A stretch of DNA of 64,000 nucleotides from CAVPOO01 sp963707015 (GCA_963707015.1 CAVPOO010000002.1:186001-250000); one strand, 5' to 3'; counted from the first letter of the stretch, positions 1 through 8,610 are shown. Numbers and translations: made by a program. Notes: generated from the sequence alone by a model not told the origin.

Positions 1-2
1 CG

Positions 3-1031
3 TCTGCGGCGACGCCTGAAACCCAGCCTGCAAAGATGTATGCGGAGCACTGCTCGGTCTGTCACGGTGACAAGGGCGACGGCAAGACCCACGCGAGGCA
101 GGGGCTGCGTCCGCCACCGCGTGACTTCACCACGGGCGAGGCCCGCCGCCAGTTGAGCCGCGAGTACATGATCACGGTGGTGAAAGACGGCAAACCCGGC
201 ACGGCCATGGTCGGCTGGGGAACCCTGTTGAGCGACGAACAGATCGAGGCGCTCGTCGAGTACATCCGCGAGCGCTTCATGCCGGCGTCCCCGGAGGCAG
301 AGGCCGGCACCTCGCCTGGCGGGCAGATTTACGCAAAGACCTGCTCGGTCTGCCATGGCGAGGATGGCGCCGGTGCCTTGTGGGGCAAGACCTCCCTGCA
401 CCCGCCACCGGTCAACTTCACAGCCGCAGACCGGCACCAGGAACTGCCGCGCGAACGCATGATCGCGTCTGTCACCTATGGCCGACCGGGCACGGCGATG
501 ACTGCATTCGCCAGTCAGCTGTCAGCGACCGAAATCGAGGCGGTCGTCGATTATATCCGGGACGCGTTCATGAAGGACGGGGAAACCGGGGCGCCGCCTG
601 CCGCGTCGAGCGTGCAGGCAGCCACCACCGTCGGCATGGCGGTACTCCACGGCAAAGGGCAGTACAGTGACGACAGCCAGCCGGCAGGCGCACGCGCAGA
701 CCTCCCCCTGCCCCACGCACTGAGCGGGGACGCGGCGGCCGGCAAGTCCTACTATCTGATGAACTGCACGGCCTGCCACGGTGAAGATGGGGACGGCAAC
801 GGGCCTCGCGCCTATTTCATCTTTCCCAAGCCGCGCAACTTTCTTCACCCTGCGAGTCGCGCCCGCCTCGACCGACCGACCCTGTTCACGGCTATCCGGC
901 AGGGCGTGGCCGGGCGGGAAATGCCGGCCTGGAGCAAAGTATTAACGGATCAGCAGATCGCGGATGTCACCGAGTATGTCTTTCAGACCTTTATTCGCCC
1001 AGGAGAATCGGAGGGCGAACTGCCGCCCTGA
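3..1031 (+). CDS. Trihaem c-type cytochrome, 5' end outside window
   Basis: The open frame runs in from the window edge, so the first Met at 36 is probably internal: codons before it read in frame and the usual export signal is absent. Three CXXCH haem sites are present (CSVCH, CSVCH, CTACH), each in a class I cytochrome c module. Modules 1 and 2 are near copies: both have a PPP-x-(D/N)-FT segment, a G-x-PGTAM loop that supplies the distal Met, and an end like (Y/D)YIR-x2-FM. Module 3 follows a linker and has its own axial Met region (REMPAW). The protein is likely a periplasmic electron carrier. The next gene starts on its stop codon (TGATG), which suggests one operon. The redox partner is unknown. 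Confidence 0.85.
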   Translation, partial: SAATPETQPAKMYAEHCSVCHGDKGDGKTHARQGLRPPPRDFTTGEARRQLSREYMITVVKDGKPGTAMVGWGTLLSDEQIEALVEYIRERFMPASPEAEAGTSPGGQIYAKTCSVCHGEDGAGALWGKTSLHPPPVNFTAADRHQELPRERMIASVTYGRPGTAMTAFASQLSATEIEAVVDYIRDAFMKDGETGAPPAASSVQAATTVGMAVLHGKGQYSDDSQPAGARADLPLPHALSGDAAAGKSYYLMNCTACHGEDGDGNGPRAYFIFPKPRNFLHPASRARLDRPTLFTAIRQGVAGREMPAWSKVLTDQQIADVTEYVFQTFIRPGESEGELPP

Positions 1032-1786
1032 TGGCAGCCGGTCAGTGGTCGGCAATGTTTCGACGGATCCTGCTCGCGGCCTCGCTGGGGCTTGTCGCCT
1101 GCCAGGCAAGTCAGATACCGCAGAAGCCACCGACAGAACCCGACCCGGCAGAACAGCCCGCGCGCGACATGAGGGAGCAGCATGACCTGGCGGCAGGCCC
1201 GACACAGTTGCCGCTGCGGAAGGCAGTGGGGGATCAGGCGGGCGGCATCCAGACCGGCGCCGAAACCCGGCAGGAGCAATCAGCTGCCCCGTCAGCAGTG
1301 GACACTAAGGTGAGTGCGCCCGCGCCGCCCGCGGCACGCGGCACCGGACGGCGACCCGAATCGAGCCGGCTCTATGATGCGTCGAGTCCGCAGTACGGCT
1401 TATTGCAGCAGGCTGATGATGCCCTGGCGGGGTTCCCGCTGGACCGGATCGGCGGCATCGACTGGATGCGCGCCCTGCACGACAGACTGATTGCTCCCCG
1501 TGTGAGCGTGCGGGGATCTGGAAAAATGGATATTCTCGATCAGGATGTCATTATGAGAAATACTCGAGAGATGCCCTATGTGCAGTTTCCGCATGAATCC
1601 CACACCCGGTGGCTCGCATGCAAGAATTGCCACGAAAGCATTTTCGTCGCGAAAAAGGGCGGGAATCCGATGACAATGACTGATATCTTCCTGGGAAAAT
1701 ACTGCGGGGTCTGTCATGACAAGGTGGCCTTTTCAACCTATGCCTGTGAACGCTGTCATAATGTGCCGAACACCGGCAATCCTTAG
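1031..1786 (+). CDS. Three-haem cytochrome lipoprotein, c3/nanowire type
   Basis: The N-terminus carries a lipoprotein signal (MFRRILLAASLGLVAC, lipobox LVAC), so the protein is probably membrane-anchored in the periplasm. A long Pro/Ala/Gln-rich linker follows. The C-terminal 70 residues hold three closely spaced haem sites, CKNCH near residue 197, then CGVCH and CERCH, with an FPHESH segment in front. This resembles the small three-haem modules of cytochrome c3/c7-like proteins, which use bis-His ligation. The ATG at 1031 overlaps the previous stop; the ATG at 1055, right at the signal peptide, is an equally good start. The function is inferred to be electron transfer between periplasmic carriers. 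Confidence 0.8.
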   Translation: MAAGQWSAMFRRILLAASLGLVACQASQIPQKPPTEPDPAEQPARDMREQHDLAAGPTQLPLRKAVGDQAGGIQTGAETRQEQSAAPSAVDTKVSAPAPPAARGTGRRPESSRLYDASSPQYGLLQQADDALAGFPLDRIGGIDWMRALHDRLIAPRVSVRGSGKMDILDQDVIMRNTREMPYVQFPHESHTRWLACKNCHESIFVAKKGGNPMTMTDIFLGKYCGVCHDKVAFSTYACERCHNVPNTGNP

Positions 1787-2444
1787 GACATCTTTTCCCC
1801 TGCTGCGCAGAGCGGGTCCCCTGCTGCGCAGAGCGGGCCGGATTGCCGGCGTCAGTCTGCTGGGGCTGCTGCTGGCCCGGCCTGTCGGCTCGGCGGAGGA
1901 CCCGGAAGTCTACATGCAGCGCGCGCAGAAAGCCTTTGATCAATCCGACCTCGTGAGCGCCATGTCCTGGTACCGGAAGGCGGCGGAACTCGATTATGCC
2001 CCGGCACAGGCCCGGCTGGCTTATCTGCTGGACAAGTCCGAACAGAACGAGGAGGCGGCAAGCTGGTACCAGAAGGCGGCGGCCCAGGGCTACGCGGAAG
2101 CCATCTATGAACTGGCGCACCTGCATGCCATCGGTGAGGGCGTGCCCCAGGACAATGCGAAGGCCCTGGAAGGCTTCACCCAGGCCGCGCACAGCGGCTA
2201 CGTACCGGCGATGCGCGTGCTTGCGATCGCCTATGAAAAAGGCGAGCTGGGGCTCAGGGCCAGCTATGCGCGGGCCATTGAGTGGCTGAATGAGGGCGTC
2301 ACGGGCGGCGACCACTGGTCGATCAAGCGGCTGGCGCGGGCATATCGCACCGGGCAACTTGGCCTGAAAATTGACCGGCAGCGGGCTGATGCCCTGGAGA
2401 AAAGCCTGCCGGCAGCGGACAAGAAATCGCCAGCGCCCGATTGA
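1761..2444 (+). CDS. Sel1-repeat (TPR-like) secreted protein
   Basis: From about residue 40 the protein consists of Sel1-type helical repeats (for example AASWYQKAAAQGYAEAIYEL and GVPQDNAKALEGFTQAAHSG). Such repeats serve as protein-protein scaffolds. A basic and hydrophobic N-terminus ending in ARPVGSA looks like an export signal. I chose the ATG at 1761, which overlaps the end of the upstream cytochrome gene; an in-frame ATG at 1716 is possible. The signal region contains a perfect 21-bp tandem duplication that encodes PLLRRAG twice. Its position among cytochrome genes suggests a role in assembling or docking the redox proteins; that is inference. Confidence 0.75.
   Translation: MCRTPAILRTSFPLLRRAGPLLRRAGRIAGVSLLGLLLARPVGSAEDPEVYMQRAQKAFDQSDLVSAMSWYRKAAELDYAPAQARLAYLLDKSEQNEEAASWYQKAAAQGYAEAIYELAHLHAIGEGVPQDNAKALEGFTQAAHSGYVPAMRVLAIAYEKGELGLRASYARAIEWLNEGVTGGDHWSIKRLARAYRTGQLGLKIDRQRADALEKSLPAADKKSPAPD
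1796..1837 (+). repeat. Perfect 21-bp tandem duplication inside the Sel1 gene
   Basis: Two identical 21-bp units (1796-1816 and 1817-1837) lie in frame and each encodes PLLRRAG. The copies show no divergence. They lengthen the basic part of the export signal by seven residues. Confidence 0.95.
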
Positions 2445-2541
2445 ACAGCCTCGCCCGCACCCGGCTACCGGCTGGCCGCCAGCCAGTCGGACATTGAACC
2501 CCGACCAGAATGCATACACCCCAACCGGCTACAACCACGAC

Positions 2542-2880
2542 ATGACCAACACACTCGAAAAAATCTGCCCGTCAACGTTCCGCGGCCTGTTATACGCTGC
2601 GCTGGTGGCCTGTGCAGGCCTCCCGCCCGCCTCCCACGGCGCCGATGTGTTCAAAGGCGAGACACTTTACCGCACCTATTGTGAGAGCTGCCATGGCTCG
2701 GCGGGGCGCGGGGTGATGCCCGGGACGCCCAATTTCGCGAGCGGACAAACCCTCATGCAATCGGATCTGTCCCTGTTCCGCAGCATCACCGACGGCAAGC
2801 AGGTGATGCCTGGTTTTCAGGGAGTTTTGAGCCAATACGAAATTCTCGACGTCATTGCCTTTCTGAGGACGCTCTACTGA
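2542..2880 (+). CDS. Monohaem class I cytochrome c
   Basis: This is a 112-residue protein with an export signal ending near PASHGA, one haem site (CESCH) about 40 residues in, and a distal Met in KQVMPGFQGVLS, followed by a C-terminal helix (EILDVIAFLRTLY). Size and layout fit a small soluble periplasmic cytochrome c that shuttles electrons. I used the ATG at 2542 because the signal peptide starts there; an open frame extends upstream but reads as non-coding. Its stop overlaps the next start (TGATG), so translational coupling with the propeller gene is likely. Confidence 0.85.
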   Translation: MTNTLEKICPSTFRGLLYAALVACAGLPPASHGADVFKGETLYRTYCESCHGSAGRGVMPGTPNFASGQTLMQSDLSLFRSITDGKQVMPGFQGVLSQYEILDVIAFLRTLY

Positions 2881-4028
2881 TGGATATCCAACGACGGGGC
2901 TGGCTGGCCGCAATAACGGCCGGCGCAATCAACCTGTCAATCGCCGCCGGACTGCAGGCGGCACCGCCGCCTGCCCGGCCCGCGCTGGCGCAGCCGAATG
3001 ATGAGGATGCGCATCAGACCGGCGCTTCTGCGAGGCGGTCACCGCCCCGCGTGCTCGACAATTTCATGGTCGGAGAGCAAGCCTACGTGCGCTCACTCGC
3101 CATCGACCGGGAAAAGCAGGCACTCTGGGTCGGCACCTCGACGGGCGTGATCGAGGTCGATCTGGCAACTCACGGCGTTCGCAACACCTTTACGCGCGAA
3201 CAGGGTCTGGCCAATGAGTATGTGTTTGCCATCTTTATCGACAGCCACGGCGCCAAATGGTTTGGCACCAATGCCGGCGGCGTTTCCCGCTACCATGACG
3301 GCGAATGGCAGGTCTATTTCCCGATGCATGGTCTGGCCGATTACTGGGTTTATTCGTTTGCGGAACAAGCCGACGGACCGCTCTGGATCGGGACATGGGC
3401 GGGCGCCAACAGTGTCGACCTGGCAACGATGGCATTCAAGACCTACCTGAGCGAACTGGTCAACGAATGGGTATATGCCATCGATATCGACTCGCAAAAC
3501 CGCGTCTGGTTCGGCACCGAAGGCGGCATCTCCCTGTCCGACGGTAACAGCTGGCGGCACTGGACCCATGCCGAGGGACTCGGCGCGCCCAACACCGAAC
3601 ACCGGGCGGCGAGCCCCAATACCGGCCTGGGGACGCGGTCCCGTCACGACCTGAGCGTCCTGCTGCAAGGGGAAGAGACCTACAATCCCAGCTATGTGTT
3701 CTCGCTGGTCATAGATCCGGCGGATCGGGTCTGGGCCGGCACCTGGGGCGGCGGCATCTCCTGTTACGACGGGGAAAAATGGACCAACTACACCACCGCG
3801 GACGGTCTGGCAGGCAATGTCGTCTACAGTATCGCCATCGATGACGAGGGTGTCCTCTGGTTCGGAACCAACCACGGATTGACCCGCTATGACGGCGACA
3901 CCTGGCTTACCTATGACCGCAGCAACGGTCTGCTGGAAGACAATGTCTACGCCATTGCGCCGGCCGCTAACGGCGACCTGTGGGTTGGAACCAAGCGCGG
4001 CGTAACCCTGCTCGGAAACCGGCACTGA
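2880..4028 (+). CDS. Secreted seven-bladed Reg_prop beta-propeller protein, copy 1
   Basis: The 382 residues contain seven repeats of the two-component-regulator-propeller type, each centred on W-(V/F/I/A)-GT-x3-G (WVGTSTG, WFGTNAG, WIGTWAG, WFGTEGG, WAGTWGG, WFGTNHG, WVGTKRG), with DGL..N.V turns between blades. The start MDIQRRGWLAA followed by a hydrophobic stretch is an export signal, possibly Tat. Between blades 4 and 5 is an insertion that ends in YNPSY. Reg_prop blades are usually the periplasmic sensor part of hybrid histidine kinases. Here no kinase is attached, so the protein may bind a ligand or partner cytochromes. It is a paralogue of the next gene. Confidence 0.8.
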   Translation: MDIQRRGWLAAITAGAINLSIAAGLQAAPPPARPALAQPNDEDAHQTGASARRSPPRVLDNFMVGEQAYVRSLAIDREKQALWVGTSTGVIEVDLATHGVRNTFTREQGLANEYVFAIFIDSHGAKWFGTNAGGVSRYHDGEWQVYFPMHGLADYWVYSFAEQADGPLWIGTWAGANSVDLATMAFKTYLSELVNEWVYAIDIDSQNRVWFGTEGGISLSDGNSWRHWTHAEGLGAPNTEHRAASPNTGLGTRSRHDLSVLLQGEETYNPSYVFSLVIDPADRVWAGTWGGGISCYDGEKWTNYTTADGLAGNVVYSIAIDDEGVLWFGTNHGLTRYDGDTWLTYDRSNGLLEDNVYAIAPAANGDLWVGTKRGVTLLGNRH

Positions 4029-4057
4029 ATCCCTGCAATTCCAGAGAGGCAAACTCG

Positions 4058-5365
4058 ATGCACATTGATTCCATGGCAGCCACCCTGCCTGTACTGATCA
4101 CCGTCGCCGGCATGGCGCTCGGTGCTGCCTGTCTTGCCGGTCCCAGCGAGGAGGCAACGCCGGCTGCGACACGGGAGGGCGCAGGCGTCTCCGGCCTGCC
4201 CCCTCACCCGCTTCCCGCCAGCCCGCCCCCCGCGGCGGCGAAGCTCCCGCCCGTGAGCCCTACCACCACAGGCTCTGCAGGCCATCCGACGGTGGATGCA
4301 CCCCCGCAGACCGGACGCGCACATCAGTCCGTACCGGTTGATCCGGATGCGAAATTCACGCATTTCCGCGTCGGACAGCGCAATGTCAAGCAGATCCTGG
4401 CCGACGGCGACTACATGTGGGTCGGAACCTCCGGCGGCGTGATCCGCTATAACACGAAAACCGATGACTACAAGCTCTTTGACGTGCGCAGCGGCTTACT
4501 GGCAAACGGTATCTTCCATATCGGCAAGATCGGGGGACGGATCGTTGTCGGAACCTATGGCGGCGGCATGGCGCTCTACGATCGGACGGACGAGTCCTGG
4601 GATATCTACAACATCCCCCAGGGCCTTGCCGATGCCTTCGTCTACGACACCCTGGAAACCCGCGACGGCGATCTGTGGATCGCCACCTGGTCGGGCGCCA
4701 ACCGGGTGCGCGGCGGCGCACTCGATGACCGCAGCCAGTGGGAACTCTACACGGTCGAAAACACCGAGGGTGGACTGTCCAATGACTGGGTCTACGGCCT
4801 CGCCCAGGGCGAGAACGGCGAAGTCTGGCTCGCGACCGAAGGCGGGCTTGCGCGCTTCAAGAATGGCGAGTGGAGTAACTGGAACCACCAGGACGGCCAG
4901 GGTGCCGCCTATGAGCTGGTAAAAGACCAGATACAGTTCGCCAACGATCCGGCGCAATATTCCAAACACCACACGCGGCAGAAGACCGAAATGGGCCTGG
5001 ACGGCGTTGATATGGCGTATAACCCGAATTACATCGTGGCACTCCTGGTGGATGAGGACGGCTCCGTCTGGGCCGGCACCTGGGGGGGCGGCCTCGCGCA
5101 TTTTGATGGCTCGGCATGGAAAAACTACACGGTCTCCGATGGCCTGCCAGCGAACCATGTGTTTTCTCTTCATCGGGATCCACAAGGACGGTTGTGGGTC
5201 GGCACCAGTAACGGCCTTGCGATTCGGGAGGAGAATGCGTTCCGCGTGTTCACGACCGAGGACGGCTTGTTTTCGAACATCGTGTTCTCCATGGCCAACG
5301 CGCCGGATGGCAGCGCCTGGATCGGCAGTTTCGGCGGGGTGGCACGCATCGCGAAACTGCAGTGA
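4058..5365 (+). CDS. Secreted seven-bladed Reg_prop beta-propeller protein, copy 2
   Basis: This 435-residue paralogue of the upstream propeller has seven blades (WVGTSGG, VVGTYGG, WIATWSG, WLATEGG, WAGTWGG, WVGTSNG, WIGSFGG) and the same insertion between blades 4 and 5, ending YNPNY. The N-terminus is hydrophobic with a Cys after LGAA (an imperfect lipobox), followed by a Pro/Ala/Thr-rich linker of about 60 residues. That layout suggests surface or membrane tethering with a flexible stalk. The start at 4058 is supported by AGAGAGG upstream; an open frame extends further 5' over the end of copy 1 and is discounted. The role is unknown but is very likely shared with the flanking cytochromes. 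Confidence 0.8.
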   Translation: MHIDSMAATLPVLITVAGMALGAACLAGPSEEATPAATREGAGVSGLPPHPLPASPPPAAAKLPPVSPTTTGSAGHPTVDAPPQTGRAHQSVPVDPDAKFTHFRVGQRNVKQILADGDYMWVGTSGGVIRYNTKTDDYKLFDVRSGLLANGIFHIGKIGGRIVVGTYGGGMALYDRTDESWDIYNIPQGLADAFVYDTLETRDGDLWIATWSGANRVRGGALDDRSQWELYTVENTEGGLSNDWVYGLAQGENGEVWLATEGGLARFKNGEWSNWNHQDGQGAAYELVKDQIQFANDPAQYSKHHTRQKTEMGLDGVDMAYNPNYIVALLVDEDGSVWAGTWGGGLAHFDGSAWKNYTVSDGLPANHVFSLHRDPQGRLWVGTSNGLAIREENAFRVFTTEDGLFSNIVFSMANAPDGSAWIGSFGGVARIAKLQ

Positions 5366-5441
5366 CGCAGGCTTTTCCCCACCAGCAGCCTGACTGGGCA
5401 CTCCGGGCCGGGCGGTTTACACCCCTGGCAACACCGGCAGC

Positions 5442-6509
5442 ATGTCGGTCACGGAACGAAACCCGGGCTGCATGCGCCGGGTGTTAGCCTGTTTTGGCCG
5501 CCAGCCGCGCGTGTGCCTTCCAGTCCTTGTCATTGGATCGCTCATGGAGCTGGGGTCCACGGCGCCCGAGGTATCGGCAGTGCCGCCGCAGCCTGACGAG
5601 CACGGCCGGTCCGTCTACAACTTCTATTGCTATCAATGCCACGGCTATTCCGGCGACGCGAAAACGCTCGCCGCCACTTTCCTCAATCCCCCGCCACGAG
5701 ACTTCACCCACGCCGATCCACAAGCGCTGAGCCGCGACGCCATGCGCGAGGCCGTGACAAAGGGACGCTCGGGTACCGCCATGGTCAGCTTTGCCAGCGT
5801 CCTGGACCCCGCGGACATCGACGCCGTCGTTGATTTCATCCGCCAACAGTTCATGCAGGGAGACAGGCCCCTGCTTGCCTATCACACACCGGAAAACGGC
5901 TGGCACTCGCACGAACAGCGTTACGGCGCCGCCTACCCCTTCGCCAACGGCGACATGCCGCTTGATACACCGTGGGAGGAGATGACGCCACGCCAGCGGG
6001 CCGGAAAAAAACTGTACATGAGCGCCTGCATAAGCTGTCATGACCGTGCGAAGGTGGAAAACGAAGGGCTGATCTGGGAACTGCGCGCCCTTTCCTATCC
6101 CCGCCGGCATTACAGTCATACCCAGTCACCCAATGCTGTTTCGGGCGCCTCACCCTATGCGCTGCATGACGAACCACCAGCACCGCCCGCGCTTACCGCG
6201 GCGGAACGCCGGGGCGAGCATCTGTTCCAGCACAACTGCGCCTTCTGCCACGCAGCGGACGGCACAGGCCGCAACTGGATCGGGAGTTTTCTTGAACCTC
6301 GCCCGCGCGACCTGACCGGGCCCGTCATCGGACAACTGAATGACCAGCAACTCAGGGAAACCATCCGGGACGGGATAAGCGGCACCTCGATGCCCGCCTG
6401 GAAATACAGCCTGAGCAATACCCAGATTGGGGATATTATTGCCTACCTGCGACGCATGCGGCTGGGAGACAGCGGAGCTGCGAACAGCGTGGCGAGGGAT
6501 CAACCTTAA
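5442..6509 (+). CDS. Trihaem c-type cytochrome with a divergent middle module
   Basis: Three haem sites are present: CYQCH, CISCH and CAFCH. Modules 1 and 3 match the modules of the first cytochrome in the window (PPPRDFT, GTAM and FIRQQFM in module 1; EPRPRDLT and GTSMPAW in module 3). The middle module is shorter, with no obvious distal Met. An N-terminal hydrophobic stretch before EVSA is the likely export signal; the ATG at 5472 is an alternative start. This is the last gene of the plus-strand cluster and is followed by a strong hairpin. It is probably a periplasmic electron carrier that arose from the first cytochrome by duplication. Confidence 0.85.
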   Translation: MSVTERNPGCMRRVLACFGRQPRVCLPVLVIGSLMELGSTAPEVSAVPPQPDEHGRSVYNFYCYQCHGYSGDAKTLAATFLNPPPRDFTHADPQALSRDAMREAVTKGRSGTAMVSFASVLDPADIDAVVDFIRQQFMQGDRPLLAYHTPENGWHSHEQRYGAAYPFANGDMPLDTPWEEMTPRQRAGKKLYMSACISCHDRAKVENEGLIWELRALSYPRRHYSHTQSPNAVSGASPYALHDEPPAPPALTAAERRGEHLFQHNCAFCHAADGTGRNWIGSFLEPRPRDLTGPVIGQLNDQQLRETIRDGISGTSMPAWKYSLSNTQIGDIIAYLRRMRLGDSGAANSVARDQP

Positions 6510-6592
6510 CGCTGGCCCGACACCCTAATGCCTTTTCCGAGCAGTGACCTTGCCCGGCATGGCGCGCGCACCGTGGCAGGCTGAGAAAGAAG

Positions 6593-6650
6593 GGTGCTGC
6601 CGAGCCAGGTGTAGGAACACCGGTACTCGGCAGCACCTAAGGGGTTTTTT
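6593..6650. terminator. Hairpin terminator between convergent cytochrome genes
   Basis: A perfect 12-bp stem (6593-6604 with 6626-6637) encloses a smaller internal hairpin. On the plus strand a run of six T lies a few bases after the stem (6645-6650); on the minus strand the stem is followed by a pyrimidine-rich TTCTTTCT. It could act in both directions for the plus-strand cluster and the minus-strand cytochrome c5 gene. Confidence 0.7.
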
Positions 6651-6658
6651 CGAAGGGA

Positions 6659-6967
6659 CTATTTCGATTTGGAAGTCATGTATTCCATAGCCGCCTTCAG
6701 GTCATCGTCGGAGCAATCCATGCAGGTCCCTTTCGGCGGCATGGCATTCTTGCCGTTTATGACACTGTTCATCATGCTGTCACTTCCGGCCGCGATACGC
6801 GGTGCCCAGGCGTCCTTGTCGCCCGTTTTCGGTGCCCCGGCGGCGCCCGTTTCATGACACACCTTACATTTGCTGTCGTAGATCTCCTGACCTTTATCTC
6901 CTGCGTGTACCACAGCTGTCGTAGCAAGCAATATCCCGCTGACTGCGGATAGGACAGTACTCTTCAT
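6659..6967 (-). CDS. Cytochrome c5-type monohaem cytochrome
   Basis: This 102-residue protein has a signal peptide (cleavage near VVHA), haem site CKVCH, a distal Met in NAMPPKGTCMDCSDDDL, and the extra CMDC cysteine pair typical of the cytochrome c5/c-555 family. GGAGG lies about eight bases before the ATG. It is transcribed towards the large cytochrome cluster and shares the hairpin at 6593-6650 with it. Members of this family are small periplasmic carriers that deliver electrons to terminal oxidases or reductases. Confidence 0.9.
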   Translation of the reverse strand: MKSTVLSAVSGILLATTAVVHAGDKGQEIYDSKCKVCHETGAAGAPKTGDKDAWAPRIAAGSDSMMNSVINGKNAMPPKGTCMDCSDDDLKAAMEYMTSKSK

Positions 6968-7258
6968 GGGTGATGCCTCCGTCTACTTTCGTTACCAAGC
7001 CTTGATCATTGTGGAGCCTCACGGCCGGCTTGCTCCACACAAAAACCGGGGGGTACGGGGACGTCTTGTGGCCGGAAAACCCTGCCCGCCGACGCTCCCA
7101 GCACCGAATGCAGACCCGATCCTAAACCGTCCGGCGCCGGTTGATTGGTGACCAAGTCACCTACAGCAGCGTCCAGTGCCGCCAAATTGATCCATGTCCA
7201 GAAATGCCTGACGACGACGCCCGCGACCTGCACGGCGAAGGCGCCTTGAAATCCCGAT

Positions 7259-7781
7259 TCATGGGGCACGCACCCCCAGCAGGGGTAGGATCTTTTCCCG
7301 GACAATCTCTTGGGTAAGCGGTCCCGCGTGCTTATATCGTATCACGCCCTGCCCGTCGAGCACGAAGGTCTCGGGGATACCGGACACGCCGTAGTCCGTT
7401 GCAACCGTGCCCGCCGCGTCCCAGGCGCTGGCCTGATAGGGATCCCCGTAATAGGCCAGCCAGCGCAGGGCATCCTCGCGGTCATCCCGGTAGTTCAAGC
7501 CGTAGACCCGGATCTTGTGCCGGCGGGCCAGTTCGAGCAGCAGCGGATGTTCCCGGCGACAGGCCACACACCAGGAGGCCCAGATATTCAGCAGCAGCGG
7601 GCCATGCTCGGCAAGCTCGGATGCGCTCAACATGCCGGGCCGGATCCTGCAACCGGGGCAGGCTGAAGTCCGGCGCGGCTCTTCCGACCAGTGGCGCTGG
7701 CAGGCGGAGCAACAGACTGACGCTGACGCCGGCGAGCATCACCAGAAGCACAACACCAGCCCAGCCGGGTCCGCTTGTCAA
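7259..7781 (-). pseudogene. ccmG: CcmG/DsbE-type thiol:disulfide oxidoreductase, frameshifted
   Basis: Two frames together make one protein. The first (from 7781) gives a membrane anchor and the conserved PLVGRAAPDFSLPRLQD segment. The second (from about 7640) gives the thioredoxin core with WASWCVACRREHP and GVSGIPETFVLDGQG, ending at 7259. Removing one base in the CCCGGC stretch near 7633-7640 joins them as DPARMLSASEL, as in intact CcmG. The family reduces apocytochrome cysteines during c-type maturation. No other ccm gene is nearby. It is either a real pseudogene or a sequencing or assembly error; an internal start at 7633 would give a soluble, unanchored thioredoxin. Confidence 0.75.
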
Positions 7782-7868
7782 CCATCAGAATTCAGGGTGC
7801 CTCAACGTCACAGCTCCGGCTGGGCGGCGCCTCCCTAAAGACCCGCGCCTGCCCTGGCCGGTGGCGAA

Positions 7869-8552
7869 TCAGATGAGATTTTGCTTCACGAGCGCGTCGG
7901 TAATGACTTTGACGAGATCCGCGATATCCTTGTAGATATCACTGGGAGAAATGATACGCGTGGAGGCCGACCAGACCAGTTCGTCCTTTTCGATGTCCCA
8001 GAGATTCGTTTCCAGGGTGTAGATCTGGTACTCATATGCGGTGGGCGGGCTATAGGTCGACCAGGCAGAGGAATAGTAGCCATACAGGCCCGCGCGACCA
8101 AACGCGGGAACCGCCGTGGTTGAGACATAGCCGGGCGTCACCGCCCGTTCCCGGTCCACCCTGGCAACGCGGGTAACCATCACGGCTTCTGCACCGGCTG
8201 CCTGCACGGCGCGCCAGACTTCGTCCTCCGGGACCTTTCCGTCCCGGCCCATGAACCGGTAACTGGGCATGGCGTCTGCGCCACGCGCGTTGAGCTGGCT
8301 CACGAACTCGTTTTCAAAGATGCGCCGCGTATTGCCATCCTCACTCACTCCCAGGACCAGGATATTCTGAAATGAGGGCCCGCTGTAGTTTGGATTCTTC
8401 CAGTCACCCATCAACGCGGGGCCGCCGGCACAGGCTGCCAGTGCCGTCGCGAAGAAGACAAGAAGCGCTGACTTAAGTGCTAAAGGTCCCGTCACAGCTA
8501 TCAGTCCCCTCCTCCAGGCAAATAGCGGAAAGCTTGATCGAGCGTGCTCCAT
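7869..8552 (-). CDS. DUF4136-like lipoprotein of unknown function
   Basis: The lipobox LAAC follows a hydrophobic segment around residues 25-40, so the mature protein starts at CAGGPALMGDW and should be anchored in the membrane facing the periplasm. The body alternates strands and helices (NILVLGVSEDGNTRRIFENE, AEAVMVTRVARVDRE) and ends with DLVKVITDALVKQNLI, as in DUF4136-type lipoproteins. No catalytic motif is visible. The long basic N-region before the signal suggests that the true start may lie a few codons downstream. It stands alone between the ccmG remnant and the sec operon. Confidence 0.65.
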   Translation of the reverse strand: MEHARSSFPLFAWRRGLIAVTGPLALKSALLVFFATALAACAGGPALMGDWKNPNYSGPSFQNILVLGVSEDGNTRRIFENEFVSQLNARGADAMPSYRFMGRDGKVPEDEVWRAVQAAGAEAVMVTRVARVDRERAVTPGYVSTTAVPAFGRAGLYGYYSSAWSTYSPPTAYEYQIYTLETNLWDIEKDELVWSASTRIISPSDIYKDIADLVKVITDALVKQNLI

Positions 8553-8610
8553 ATCCTATTCCGGACTGGGCAGCGTACCAGTGCGTTTTCAATCTGATGC
8601 TGACGGATAG

